Below are positions 6,898 through 12,968 of a DNA stretch of 18,406 nucleotides, in pieces; the first letter of the stretch is position 1, and each line of letters begins with the position of its first letter. The notes beneath the pieces are model-generated. The model was not told where the DNA came from, searched no databases, and was given only the letters and a program-made list of their open reading frames with translations. The DNA is from DASRUP01 sp036397395 (GTDB lineage Bacteria; Patescibacteriota; Minisyncoccia; Minisyncoccales; UBA10102): the NCBI GenBank assembly GCA_036397395.1, contig DASWIZ010000021.1, positions 1 through 18,406 on the forward strand. Direction: 5' to 3'. The translations under genes were made by a program, and so were the position numbers.

Positions 6898-8111
6898 TAA
6901 TTTCCCTGATATGTAACTTTGTAAATCAATCCGGCTTTGTCGTCGGACACGTACATTACGCCGCCAGGCTGGATAAGAATGTCCACGGGCCGGCCGAGCG
7001 CTTGGCCTCCTTGCAACCAGCCTGAAATAAAGTCTTCAGTACTTTCGTAATTTCCCTGCGCGTCCAGTTTTACGCGGACGATTTTATATCCCGTTGGTTC
7101 TGTCCTGTTCCACGAACCGTGAAATGCCACCAGCAAATCGTACCAATATTCTTCGGGCCAGCCTTCTTCGGGAACAAATGCCAAACCCAATGGGGCAGAA
7201 TGCGCCTGCAAATCCACGTGCGAAGGAATTTCACCAAACTGCTCGTCGCACGGGTTTCGTATGTACGTATTCTTGTCAAACTGCGTATCGTGGATATTTT
7301 TGCCGTAACAAATAGGCCAGCCAAAATTCGGAATCGAATTTTGTCCTGAGCTCGTCGAAGGACTACCTATTATATTAATTTCATCCGGCGGCGTATTGTC
7401 GCCCAAATTATCGCGCCCCATTTCCGTTACCCAAATGTCGCCGGTAACATAATGCGTTGCCATAAACACGGCGTTGCGCAGCCCTTTGGCAAACACTTGC
7501 AAGTTGTTTCCCCGGTCGTCTGAAACCAATACGGTGGCACGCCGCCAATCTTCCTCGTGGCACACGTTGCACGAAGAACCAACTGATGTAAGTAAACGAC
7601 CATCTGGCGCAAACAGCATGGTACGGGTAAAATGACCGCCGGTAGCTGGCAAATCAAACAATTTTTCTGGTGCACCCTCCGAATACGTGGGTACGCGCGA
7701 CACGCCGTCTTGCTCGACGAAATACAGCAATAAGTCCTGCTGGGGATGGAATGCCAAACCGTGCGGCCGGTTTAAGTTTTGCAATACAGCAGTCTGGTTT
7801 TGCACTTTTCCGTCTTCCACCTCAAGCAAACTTATCTTGCCTTCCGATGTTTGACTTACCCACATGTTTCCCATGCCGTCAAAAGCCATAACGCGGGCAC
7901 CCGGCAAATCTTTGGCAAACACCGAAATAGAAAACCCGGCGGGCAGTCGCAATGGAAAATCGGTATTGTTACCCCCAATATCATCTGCCGGCCCCGACGG
8001 CACCGTCGGGGCCGGCCCCAACCCCCATATCTGCTCCCAATACGAAAACCCGGCCCACGCCACAGCGCCTACAAGAACTAATCCAACAATAAGAAAAAAT
8101 GTTTTGTTCAT
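6897..8111 (-). CDS. Membrane-anchored PQQ-type glucose/sorbosone dehydrogenase
   Basis: 404 residues. An N-terminal signal anchor (residues 4-22, FFLIVGLVLVGAVAWAGF) and a Pro/Gly linker precede a six-bladed beta-propeller of the GSDH family (FSISVFAKDLPGARVMAF, NRPHGLAFHP, GDIWVTEMGRDNLGDNTPPDEINII, NFGWPICYG, FHGSWNRTEPTGYKI). Relatives oxidise sugars or aldehydes outside the cytoplasmic membrane with PQQ; substrate and cofactor use here are unproven. Cysteines C182 and C185 occur as GSSCNVCHEED, which happens to spell CxxCH. Two unusual in-frame insertions are present: a 14-bp-arm inverted repeat encoding the linker (residues 32-42) and a dispersed-repeat peptide SPSTSSGQ (250-257). It leads the prmC-xseA-xseB operon, an odd partner for housekeeping genes. 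Confidence 0.87.
   Translation of the reverse strand: MNKTFFLIVGLVLVGAVAWAGFSYWEQIWGLGPAPTVPSGPADDIGGNNTDFPLRLPAGFSISVFAKDLPGARVMAFDGMGNMWVSQTSEGKISLLEVEDGKVQNQTAVLQNLNRPHGLAFHPQQDLLLYFVEQDGVSRVPTYSEGAPEKLFDLPATGGHFTRTMLFAPDGRLLTSVGSSCNVCHEEDWRRATVLVSDDRGNNLQVFAKGLRNAVFMATHYVTGDIWVTEMGRDNLGDNTPPDEINIIGSPSTSSGQNSIPNFGWPICYGKNIHDTQFDKNTYIRNPCDEQFGEIPSHVDLQAHSAPLGLAFVPEEGWPEEYWYDLLVAFHGSWNRTEPTGYKIVRVKLDAQGNYESTEDFISGWLQGGQALGRPVDILIQPGGVMYVSDDKAGLIYKVTYQGN
7343..7363. repeat. Short dispersed repeat inserted in frame in the dehydrogenase gene
   Basis: The 21-bp block begins GTCCTGAGC, ends GTCGAAGGAC, and has GTCCT/AGGAC inverted ends. On the coding strand it gives residues SPSTSSGQ (250-257). 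This matches, from memory, a short repeat family (consensus close to CCTTCGAC-AAGCTCAGGAC) scattered through many environmental and CPR genomes. It sits between the conserved DEINII and NFGWPICYG motifs, where relatives have only a short turn, so it looks like an insertion tolerated in a surface loop. Confidence 0.6.
7987..8016. repeat. Perfect GC-rich inverted repeat inside the dehydrogenase gene
   Basis: Arms GCCGGCCCCGACGG (7987-8000) and CCGTCGGGGCCGGC (8003-8016) are perfect complements separated by two bases. The repeat encodes the linker PAPTVPSGPA directly after the membrane anchor. Its base composition is far more GC-rich than the flanking DNA, and it would form a very stable hairpin in the 5' part of the mRNA. 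Confidence 0.9.
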
Positions 8112-8138
8112 ATATAATCTAATAATATCAAAATTTCG

Positions 8139-8178
8139 TAAAAAAAGAAGGCCGACTGTTTAGAGAAGGCCTATCTTT
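8139..8178 (-). terminator. Intrinsic terminator upstream of the dehydrogenase
   Basis: On the minus strand AAAGATAGGCC pairs with GGCCTTCTTT as 10 bp with one bulged base, enclosing a 14-nt loop and followed by TTTTTTT. It lies between the promoter at 8283-8311 and the dehydrogenase ATG at 8111, so it would end a transcript of about 137 nt. The AAAG at its base can instead pair with CTTT at 8183-8186 (minus-strand CTTTCAGTAAAG), giving a small competing hairpin. Confidence 0.65.
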
Positions 8179-8276
8179 ACTGAAAGAACTAACTGTTGTT
8201 GGGAAGCTGACGCTTCAAATGGAGATAACGCTCTCCCGCGTATTTAGGACTTTATATCAATATGATATATCGTCGT
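8140..8276 (-). ncRNA. Candidate small RNA or attenuator leader
   Basis: About 137 nt between a near-perfect promoter and an intrinsic terminator, with no convincing reading frame. Hairpins on the minus strand, in order of transcription: TATATC-ATATT-GATATA (8253-8269), GGAGA-GCGTTA-TCTCC (8221-8236), GAAGC-GTCA-GCTTC (8203-8216), CTTT-CAGT-AAAG (8175-8186), and the terminator stem. The fourth hairpin and the terminator share bases, so they exclude each other, as in attenuators. I do not recognise any known riboswitch, 6S RNA or tmRNA. It may be a stand-alone small RNA or the regulated leader of the dehydrogenase-prmC-xseAB operon. Confidence 0.45.
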
Positions 8277-8282
8277 ACTTTA

Positions 8283-8311
8283 AGTATATCTCCGCCAAGA
8301 AAGCGTGTCAA
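8283..8311 (-). promoter_or_regulatory. Strong housekeeping promoter for the leader RNA
   Basis: TTGACA (8306-8311), exactly 17 bp, then TATACT (8283-8288), all on the minus strand. Transcription would start near 8276, about 165 nt before the dehydrogenase ATG. It is the best -35/-10 pair in the window. Confidence 0.75.
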
Positions 8312-8354
8312 TATGAGTTATCCACACCTCGACTTTACTCGGTGCAAGCAAACA

Positions 8355-8379
8355 AAAAGCGGGGACAGTCCCCGCTTTT
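8355..8379 (-). terminator. Strong intrinsic terminator after the YtxH-like gene
   Basis: AAAAGCGGGGAC and GTCCCCGCTTTT are perfect complements around a single central base; sterically the loop is ACAGT. On the minus strand the stem is followed by TTTTTG. Being symmetrical, it could also act on plus-strand transcripts. It closes the two-gene unit 8397-9053. Confidence 0.88.
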
Positions 8380-8396
8380 GTTCCATTGTTTTGGGC

Positions 8397-8750
8397 TTAT
8401 TTTTTTCTTCGGGCGCGCATTTCCGCGTCCTTCATAATATGCTTCCACTGGCTTTTCATTTCTTTCATTGCCTTTTCCACTTCGGCGGAATCTATAGACT
8501 TCATTTGCCGGTATTTGTTGCCAACGGCATCCACCGCTTTATTGTAGGCTTCCTGGTTCCACTCTTTTAGGTTTTCCAGTTTTTCCAAAACCTCGCCTTT
8601 CATTTTTAGGCTCCAGCCCGCGATTTTTTTGCGCTGCTTTGCCCCCTCCTTTGTTCCGTACAAAAAGTAAGCTCCCGCCGCGGCGGCAGCCGCCAAAGCC
8701 AAACCCGCGCCCAATACTACTTTTTTGCCTGTGTTATTTTTGCTTGCCAT
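8397..8750 (-). CDS. YtxH-like small membrane protein
   Basis: 117 residues. A lysine-rich N-terminus is followed by one hydrophobic segment (about residues 11-31, VVLGAGLALAAAAAAGAYFLY), the GTKEGAKQRKKI stretch typical of YtxH-type proteins, and a long charged helical tail with amphipathic spacing. YtxH-like proteins are widespread, often stress-linked, and without a known biochemical role. The gene follows the 98-residue membrane protein by 6 nt and ends at the strong terminator at 8355-8379. Confidence 0.8.
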   Translation of the reverse strand: MASKNNTGKKVVLGAGLALAAAAAAGAYFLYGTKEGAKQRKKIAGWSLKMKGEVLEKLENLKEWNQEAYNKAVDAVGNKYRQMKSIDSAEVEKAMKEMKSQWKHIMKDAEMRARRKK

Positions 8751-8756
8751 ACATCT

Positions 8757-9053
8757 TTAATTCTTTTTTTCAGACGACCTTTTGCGTCCTTTTTGGAATA
8801 CCGCCTGTATTACCCCGCTAACAACATCTTTTATGTTCAAAGCCCGCTTTGCTTCTTTTTTTATAAAGTTGCGTGCCTGGTGTACGTCTTCTAAAATTTC
8901 GTCGGTTTCTTTCCGGACGCGTTTGGTAATATAACGTACGTCGCGCAGAATTTGTATTACGTATACAAACGCTACAATAAGCACAACGCTCGACACAATA
9001 ACGGCAACGCTTGTTATAAAAAAGAATACGTCCGCTTTTACCAGTTGGTCCAT
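8757..9053 (-). CDS. Small single-helix membrane protein, function unknown
   Basis: 98 residues. One strong membrane helix (about residues 9-35, VFFFITSVAVIVSSVVLIVAF) precedes a highly charged helical region (RDVRYITKRVRKETDEILEDVHQ) and a basic tail. The layout resembles DUF948-like and other small envelope proteins often found next to YtxH-like proteins, which is also the case here. The upstream sequence is AT-rich, with TATAAT at 9088-9093 as a possible -10 box and no clear ribosome-binding site. Confidence 0.78.
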   Translation of the reverse strand: MDQLVKADVFFFITSVAVIVSSVVLIVAFVYVIQILRDVRYITKRVRKETDEILEDVHQARNFIKKEAKRALNIKDVVSGVIQAVFQKGRKRSSEKKN

Positions 9054-9087
9054 ATATTTTTATAATTAAACTTTTTCCCCTGTTTTT

Positions 9088-9093
9088 ATTATA
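9088..9093 (-). promoter_or_regulatory. Possible -10 box for the small membrane protein pair
   Basis: A TATAAT on the minus strand follows the terminator at 9106-9142 and precedes the ATG at 9053 by 34 nt. No good -35 box is found. It is placed where a promoter for the 8397-9053 unit is needed. Confidence 0.4.
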
Positions 9094-9105
9094 CACTACC
9101 AAATA

Positions 9106-9142
9106 AAAAAGAAAAGAAGGGTCTAACCCTTCTTTTCTTTTT
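9106..9142 (-). terminator. Long-stem terminator of the envelope operon
   Basis: AAAAAGAAAAGAAGGG (9106-9121) and CCCTTCTTTTCTTTTT (9127-9142) form a perfect 16-bp stem around a 5-base loop that includes the stop codon of the DUF11-like gene. The pyrimidine arm ends in a T-run on the minus strand. The last codons (QKEKKG) are part of the stem. Confidence 0.85.
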
Positions 9143-9809
9143 GCCGGATATTTCCAATTGCGTTTGCCAGTTTTCTGTCAACTCGCGTATCAAATTCGCT
9201 TTCGAGCACTCGGGTTCGCACATAATACTTTAGGTAAAATATGGTTCCGGCAATGCCTGCCGCAAGCGTCACAAGAAATCCGCCGATCATCCACATAGTC
9301 AAGGGACCGGTGGAAACGTCGGTAGGCACGGCGTCTCTTCCCACCTGCACGCGAGAAACCCCAGAATTTGCGCTTTGCGTATTAAACACGGTTGAACTGT
9401 TAACTATGGTTGTGGTTCCCGCCGGAAAAGCCTCTGGCCCGTTTACCGTAGCTTCAAACGTTATGGTTTTTGTCTGGTTTGCCTGCAACGCGCCAATGTT
9501 TACGTTTTCTGCGGTTATGTTGCTAGCGGTTTCGACGCCGTCAACTTTTAGGTTGCCCTCATGCGTTAAGCGCTGGTCAAGGGTTTCCCGCACCAACACG
9601 TTATCGGTTGGCGCGGCTCCCGTCCAACGGACCACAATTTGCAGTTCCAGGCGATCGCCTGCCTGGGCCGCCGCGGTATTTGCCCAGACAAAATTTTGCC
9701 GGGTAAGGTTGCGAATGTTTTGTTGAAGCTCGAAGGTTCCTGTTTGGGCCTCGACCGGTTGAGCCGCGACCAGGGAAACCGCAAGAGTTAAGAATAGTAT
9801 TGTTTTCAT
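9123..9809 (-). CDS. DUF11-like surface protein with C-terminal membrane anchor
   Basis: 228 residues. A signal peptide (1-22, ending VEAQ) is followed by one beta-rich domain resembling the DUF11 conserved repeat (GDRLELQIVVRWTGAAPTDNVLVRETL, then a segment with a GALQANQTKTITFEATV pattern). A membrane helix spans about 170-195, followed by a 33-residue charged cytoplasmic tail. No LPXTG-like signal precedes the helix, and the long tail does not fit a standard sortase substrate. Its ATG overlaps the sortase stop as ATGA (9806-9809), so it is probably made with the sortase in stoichiometric fashion. Possible roles are a surface structural protein or a sortase partner. Confidence 0.78.
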   Translation of the reverse strand: MKTILFLTLAVSLVAAQPVEAQTGTFELQQNIRNLTRQNFVWANTAAAQAGDRLELQIVVRWTGAAPTDNVLVRETLDQRLTHEGNLKVDGVETASNITAENVNIGALQANQTKTITFEATVNGPEAFPAGTTTIVNSSTVFNTQSANSGVSRVQVGRDAVPTDVSTGPLTMWMIGGFLVTLAAGIAGTIFYLKYYVRTRVLESEFDTRVDRKLANAIGNIRQKEKKG

Positions 9810-10453
9810 ATTGCCGTAGCTTTAATCATAAGTCGTTTATTATCTATGCCGGGTGGCCAGCAACTTAGTAACACAAGTTTCGACTGCGTGGTTACCAAAG
9901 ATTCTGCCAGAACGTCTTGCCCGCGCTGCAGCACTTCCTGCCCTTCAACCGCGTATCGATACCGCTTTCCTTCGTGCTGAACAATAATCTCGTCCCCCGG
10001 CTCCAAATCTTTTATGTCTGAAAATACGCCGTTAAACTGTTTTCGTAAAATTGCGTTTGGGGCCGAGTGTCCCAAAATAATGGCGGTGCCGGACTGCCCG
10101 GGTAAAGAAGAAGGATAATGCGTTACCCCCTCTTTAAGCGGCCCGTAAAAATCTTTTGGATTCGTACTGTCTACGAATATAAGCGGAGTTTCCACGCCAA
10201 GCGAAGGAATAGAAAGCAGGGAGTCTGTCGAAATATATTCTGGCTGCGGCCTTACGCTTGCCCCTACCAGCTTGGCTTCCGGTTCGTACCCGGTAATTTC
10301 CACCGCGCCCAAAGCCTTGTCTATTCCGTTAAAAACGGATGAAATTCCAAGCCATAACAATAAGGCAAACAAACCCCACAACACCGGCCTCTTGAACCGG
10401 CTCCAGTTGTCCTCTAAAACGTACAATAGGTTTTCCCTTACCCTTTTATCCAT
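9806..10453 (-). CDS. Membrane-bound sortase
   Basis: 215 residues from the ATG at 10453. An N-terminal cytoplasmic segment and membrane anchor (about 23-42) lead to a sortase beta-barrel. All three catalytic residues are visible: His129 in IILGHSAPN, Cys198 in LVLLSCWPPG and Arg207 in DNKRLMIKA. Sortases cleave a sorting motif and transfer the protein to an amine; class assignment from this sequence is uncertain. The frame stays open to 10507, but AGGAGGAGGT just before 10453 fixes the start. It is coupled to the DUF11-like gene. No LPXTG substrate is encoded in the window. Confidence 0.88.
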   Translation of the reverse strand: MDKRVRENLLYVLEDNWSRFKRPVLWGLFALLLWLGISSVFNGIDKALGAVEITGYEPEAKLVGASVRPQPEYISTDSLLSIPSLGVETPLIFVDSTNPKDFYGPLKEGVTHYPSSLPGQSGTAIILGHSAPNAILRKQFNGVFSDIKDLEPGDEIIVQHEGKRYRYAVEGQEVLQRGQDVLAESLVTTQSKLVLLSCWPPGIDNKRLMIKATAI

Positions 10454-10463
10454 ACCTCCTCCT
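10454..10463 (-). promoter_or_regulatory. Ribosome-binding site of the sortase gene
   Basis: AGGAGGAGGT on the minus strand directly before the ATG at 10453 is the strongest Shine-Dalgarno in the window. It decides between this start and the upstream in-frame codon at 10507. A stable hairpin (10471-10498) stands just ahead of it. Confidence 0.75.
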
Positions 10464-10469
10464 ACCACA

Positions 10470-10498
10470 AAATCGCGCCTTTTGCAAGGGGCGCGATT
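10470..10498 (-). terminator. Hairpin between the FKBP and sortase genes
   Basis: AATCGCGCC (10471-10479) pairs with GGCGCGATT (10490-10498); an inner CCTT/AAGG pairing can extend the stem. On the minus strand only TTTTG follows, so it may be a partial terminator that lowers expression of the sortase and DUF11-like genes, or an mRNA-stabilising hairpin within the operon. Confidence 0.55.
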
Positions 10499-10517
10499 CT
10501 CAACCAATCGGATTTCC

Positions 10518-11036
10518 CTATCCTTTCAAATCCACTATCTGCAATAGCTCGATTTCGAATATAAGCGTGGAGTTTGGTGGAATTCCAGGACGTCCCGCTT
10601 CCCCGTACGCCAAATGCGAAGGAATGGTAAGTTTTCTTTTTCCGCCGATTTTCATGCCTTCCAAACCAATATCCCAACCTTGGATCACCTGCCCCACGCC
10701 AATTTGAAATTGCGCGGGTTCTCCGCGGTCGTACGAGCTGTCAAACTTTATCCCGTCTTCAAACGTGCCCGTGTAATGCACCACTACCACGTCGCCCGGC
10801 ACCACTGCCTGGCCATCGCCCTCTATCAGGTCTTCGACAAGAAGGTCGGATATATCTACTTTTTGTTCGTTTTCCATTTGTTCTTCGCTTATTACTTCTT
10901 CTTCCTGCTGGCTCGTGCCCAGTATTCCCTGCTGCAGCAGGAAAACCAGCACGCCAATTATCACAAGCGCCCCGATCCCCAATCCAATAACCATAGGCGT
11001 GGTTAGTGTTTTTTCATTGTGTTGTTGTGAATCCAT
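10518..11036 (-). CDS. Membrane-anchored FKBP-type peptidyl-prolyl isomerase
   Basis: 172 residues. One membrane helix (about 16-36) and an acidic Gln/Glu-rich linker tether an extracytoplasmic FKBP domain (about 62-170). The domain shows VVVHYTGTFEDGIKFDSSYDRG, FQIGVGQVIQGWDIGLEGMKIGGKR and IPSHLAYGEAG followed by IPPNSTLIFEIELL, which together form the classical active site. It should assist folding of exported proteins, fitting its place among sortase, CAP and surface-protein genes. The ATG lies 16 nt after the LOG-family stop. An ATGCATGG overlap offers a second out-of-frame ATG four bases upstream, which is not used. Confidence 0.93.
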   Translation of the reverse strand: MDSQQHNEKTLTTPMVIGLGIGALVIIGVLVFLLQQGILGTSQQEEEVISEEQMENEQKVDISDLLVEDLIEGDGQAVVPGDVVVVHYTGTFEDGIKFDSSYDRGEPAQFQIGVGQVIQGWDIGLEGMKIGGKRKLTIPSHLAYGEAGRPGIPPNSTLIFEIELLQIVDLKG

Positions 11037-11052
11037 GCATACGTATAGTTAT

Positions 11053-11793
11053 TTATAACATACCGTCGACTTTACGGTCTGTCCGTATTACCATTTTCCG
11101 GATTAACTGAAAAGCGTGGTCGGCGTCCTTGGCGACATGGTACAAATCCATATCGCCCTTCGAAATTGCTTTGCGCTTTCCATATACCTCTTTTTGTATC
11201 CAGTGCAGCAGCGGGTTCCAGTAATCCTTATCTACCAAAATAATGGGTATGGGTTCTATTTTTTTGGTCTGCACCAGCGTTACTAACTCAAAAAATTCGT
11301 CTAGCGTGCCAAACCCGCCCGGAAAAAATATGTACACTTCAGAAGCGAACGCCAGCATTACCTTGCGGATAAAAAAGTAGTAGAACGCCGATGATTCCGT
11401 TACGTATTTATTGACGCGCTGTTCATGGAACAATTGGATATTTATGCCGCCCGATCTTCCGCCAGCCTCTGTTGCTCCTTTGTTTGCCGCCTCCATAACG
11501 CCCGGTCCCCCGCCCGTAATAATATCAAACCCGTCTTTTGAAAGCAAATACGCCAGTCGCTCTGTTTCTTTGTAGGCGATGCTGTTTTTGGGCGCGCGGG
11601 CGCTCCCGAATATGGTGGCAGCCAAACCAAAGTCTTTTAAAAAGTAAAAACCGCGCGTAAACTCTTCCACAATTTTGGTCATACGCTCTGGCTGGAACGC
11701 GTCCTGGGGATGCATGTTTAATACCTCTTCAATGCGCGGCCCGATAAAACAAATCTGGTTTGACGTATGGGTAATTTTTGACTTTTTTGTCAT
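11053..11793 (-). CDS. LOG-family (TIGR00730-type) nucleotide phosphoribohydrolase
   Basis: 246 residues. The Rossmann-like fold carries the family motifs GGGPGVMEAANKGATEAGG and PGGFGTLDEFFELVTLVQTKK, which bind and hydrolyse nucleoside 5'-monophosphates; LOG enzymes release free cytokinins in plants and bacteria, and many bacterial members are loosely called lysine decarboxylases. The N-terminal 55 residues are an extension before IFGSARAP. It starts 3 nt after the bactofilin-like stop, so it belongs to that operon. Its natural substrate in this organism is unknown. Confidence 0.87.
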   Translation of the reverse strand: MTKKSKITHTSNQICFIGPRIEEVLNMHPQDAFQPERMTKIVEEFTRGFYFLKDFGLAATIFGSARAPKNSIAYKETERLAYLLSKDGFDIITGGGPGVMEAANKGATEAGGRSGGINIQLFHEQRVNKYVTESSAFYYFFIRKVMLAFASEVYIFFPGGFGTLDEFFELVTLVQTKKIEPIPIILVDKDYWNPLLHWIQKEVYGKRKAISKGDMDLYHVAKDADHAFQLIRKMVIRTDRKVDGML

Positions 11794-11796
11794 AGC

Positions 11797-12954
11797 TTAA
11801 GGTAACACTTGATGCTTGTTGGCAAAATACGTTTCTTTCAGGCGCGACACTATGGCTCCCAAACCCAATATGGCGGCCACAGACGGGACAACCCATCCAA
11901 TAACAGGGACTTGCACCAATACAGAATACACGATAAGCCCAATGACAAACGCCCACATATCGGATACATTCTTACCCAGCTTTTCTGTTATAAGCATACC
12001 CACCCAAAGCATAACGAAAATGCGCGCGATATACAACAGCAAGGAAGAAAAGAACAGCAGCATAATGCCCAAAGGAATTCCAACTATGGTAATAATAAAC
12101 ACGCCGAAAATAATGGGAATAAGAAGCAGGGCAAGAAGCCCGTTCGAAAGGCACCGCCACTTTTTTTCCCGTAAGGCAAAAACGGTTTGCCGCGTAAAAT
12201 TGGGAAACAACTGAATCAATAACGCTCCCAGCACCAGGCTGCTTAAAAAGCTTGTTATGCCAAGAAAGGGTTTTAAAAACGAGCTTACCGAATCTGAAAC
12301 TTGCTCGGCGTATCCGCTAAACCCCTGCCCCGCTTTTCTTGTAACCGTGCCTCGCACCTGTATGCCTTCTTCAAACGACACTTCCCGGTTGCTCCAATAG
12401 GTAAAGTTTCCCTGCAGGTCGGCTCCCGAAGCTAAACGAATAATATCCACGGCGGCTTCCACGTCTCCCTGAACCTTATTTGCCATGGTAAGGTTCCTTC
12501 CCGCTATTTTTGCCGATTTTGCCACCGGGCCGTTTAATACCGTGTTCACTGCTCCGGCCACAAAATTGCCCTGCAAATCGGCCTCTTTGGTAATCTCCAC
12601 GTTCATTCCTCCCACGGTTACGTTCCTTCCCACGTTACCGGAAATAATAACCTGCCAGCCCGCGGCGCGCACGTTTTGTTGTACCTGGCCCGCAATACTT
12701 ACCGTTCCCCCCACAGCCAACAAATCACCTTCTATGGTTCCGTTTACCAGCACCTGGGCTCCCGCCACGTATGCGTCGCCCTTTACCACACCCGAAATTT
12801 CAACCGTGTCGCCCGCCGCCACGTAATCGCCTTCAATTACCTGGCCAAACGGCACCACCCTTCTTTCCCCTTCTTGTTGCGCGTTGGCGAACATGGCTGT
12901 TCCAACGCCCGCCGCCACCAACAAAATTATTGCGAAAACAACTGAAAACCTCAT
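11797..12954 (-). CDS. Bactofilin-like beta-helix protein with C-terminal membrane domain
   Basis: 385 residues. A signal peptide (1-26, ending ANAQQ) is followed by about 170 residues of short repeats with the pattern G-x-V-x-G-D-x-x-V/A-G-G (for example TIEGDLLAVGGTVSIAGQV), a right-handed beta-helix like that of bactofilins. From about residue 225 to 375 there are several hydrophobic helices (LGALLIQLF, LLALLLIPIIFGVFIITIVGIPLG, IARIFVMLWVGMLI, VPVIGWVVPSVAAILGLGAIV). Unlike cytoskeletal bactofilins it is predicted to be exported, with the helix outside. A likely role is a surface or envelope scaffold. It has its own -10 box 14 nt after the CAP-protein gene. Confidence 0.82.
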   Translation of the reverse strand: MRFSVVFAIILLVAAGVGTAMFANAQQEGERRVVPFGQVIEGDYVAAGDTVEISGVVKGDAYVAGAQVLVNGTIEGDLLAVGGTVSIAGQVQQNVRAAGWQVIISGNVGRNVTVGGMNVEITKEADLQGNFVAGAVNTVLNGPVAKSAKIAGRNLTMANKVQGDVEAAVDIIRLASGADLQGNFTYWSNREVSFEEGIQVRGTVTRKAGQGFSGYAEQVSDSVSSFLKPFLGITSFLSSLVLGALLIQLFPNFTRQTVFALREKKWRCLSNGLLALLLIPIIFGVFIITIVGIPLGIMLLFFSSLLLYIARIFVMLWVGMLITEKLGKNVSDMWAFVIGLIVYSVLVQVPVIGWVVPSVAAILGLGAIVSRLKETYFANKHQVLP

Positions 12955-12960
12955 AATTGC

Positions 12961-12966
12961 ATTATA
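12961..12966 (-). promoter_or_regulatory. -10 box of the bactofilin operon, predicted leaderless
   Basis: TATAAT on the minus strand, six bases (GCAATT), then the ATG at 12954. It fills the short gap after the CAP-protein stop (12969-12971). No recognisable -35 box or Shine-Dalgarno. The geometry is identical to that at 3307 and 3464. Confidence 0.55.
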
Positions 12967-12968
12967 CC

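Noticed and set aside
7541..7580. CxxCH haem-c motif (CNVCH) in the sugar dehydrogenase
   Set aside because: The paired cysteines in GSSCNVC are a family feature of GSDH propellers; the following His is probably coincidental, and no cytochrome c domain surrounds it.
8318..8326. Perfect DnaA-box consensus TTATCCACA near an AT-rich stretch
   Set aside because: Only one box was seen, without a cluster, dnaA/dnaN or an obvious unwinding element; a single 9-mer match in 18 kb is plausible by chance.
9651..9658. GCGATCGC octamer (HIP1-like), shared with the palindrome core
   Set aside because: It lies inside the DUF11-like coding region without any extended palindrome, so it is not a third copy of the repeat.
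10928..10941. 14-bp palindrome CCTGCTGCAGCAGG
   Set aside because: It arises from Leu-Gln-Gln codons at the end of the FKBP membrane helix and has no regulatory context.
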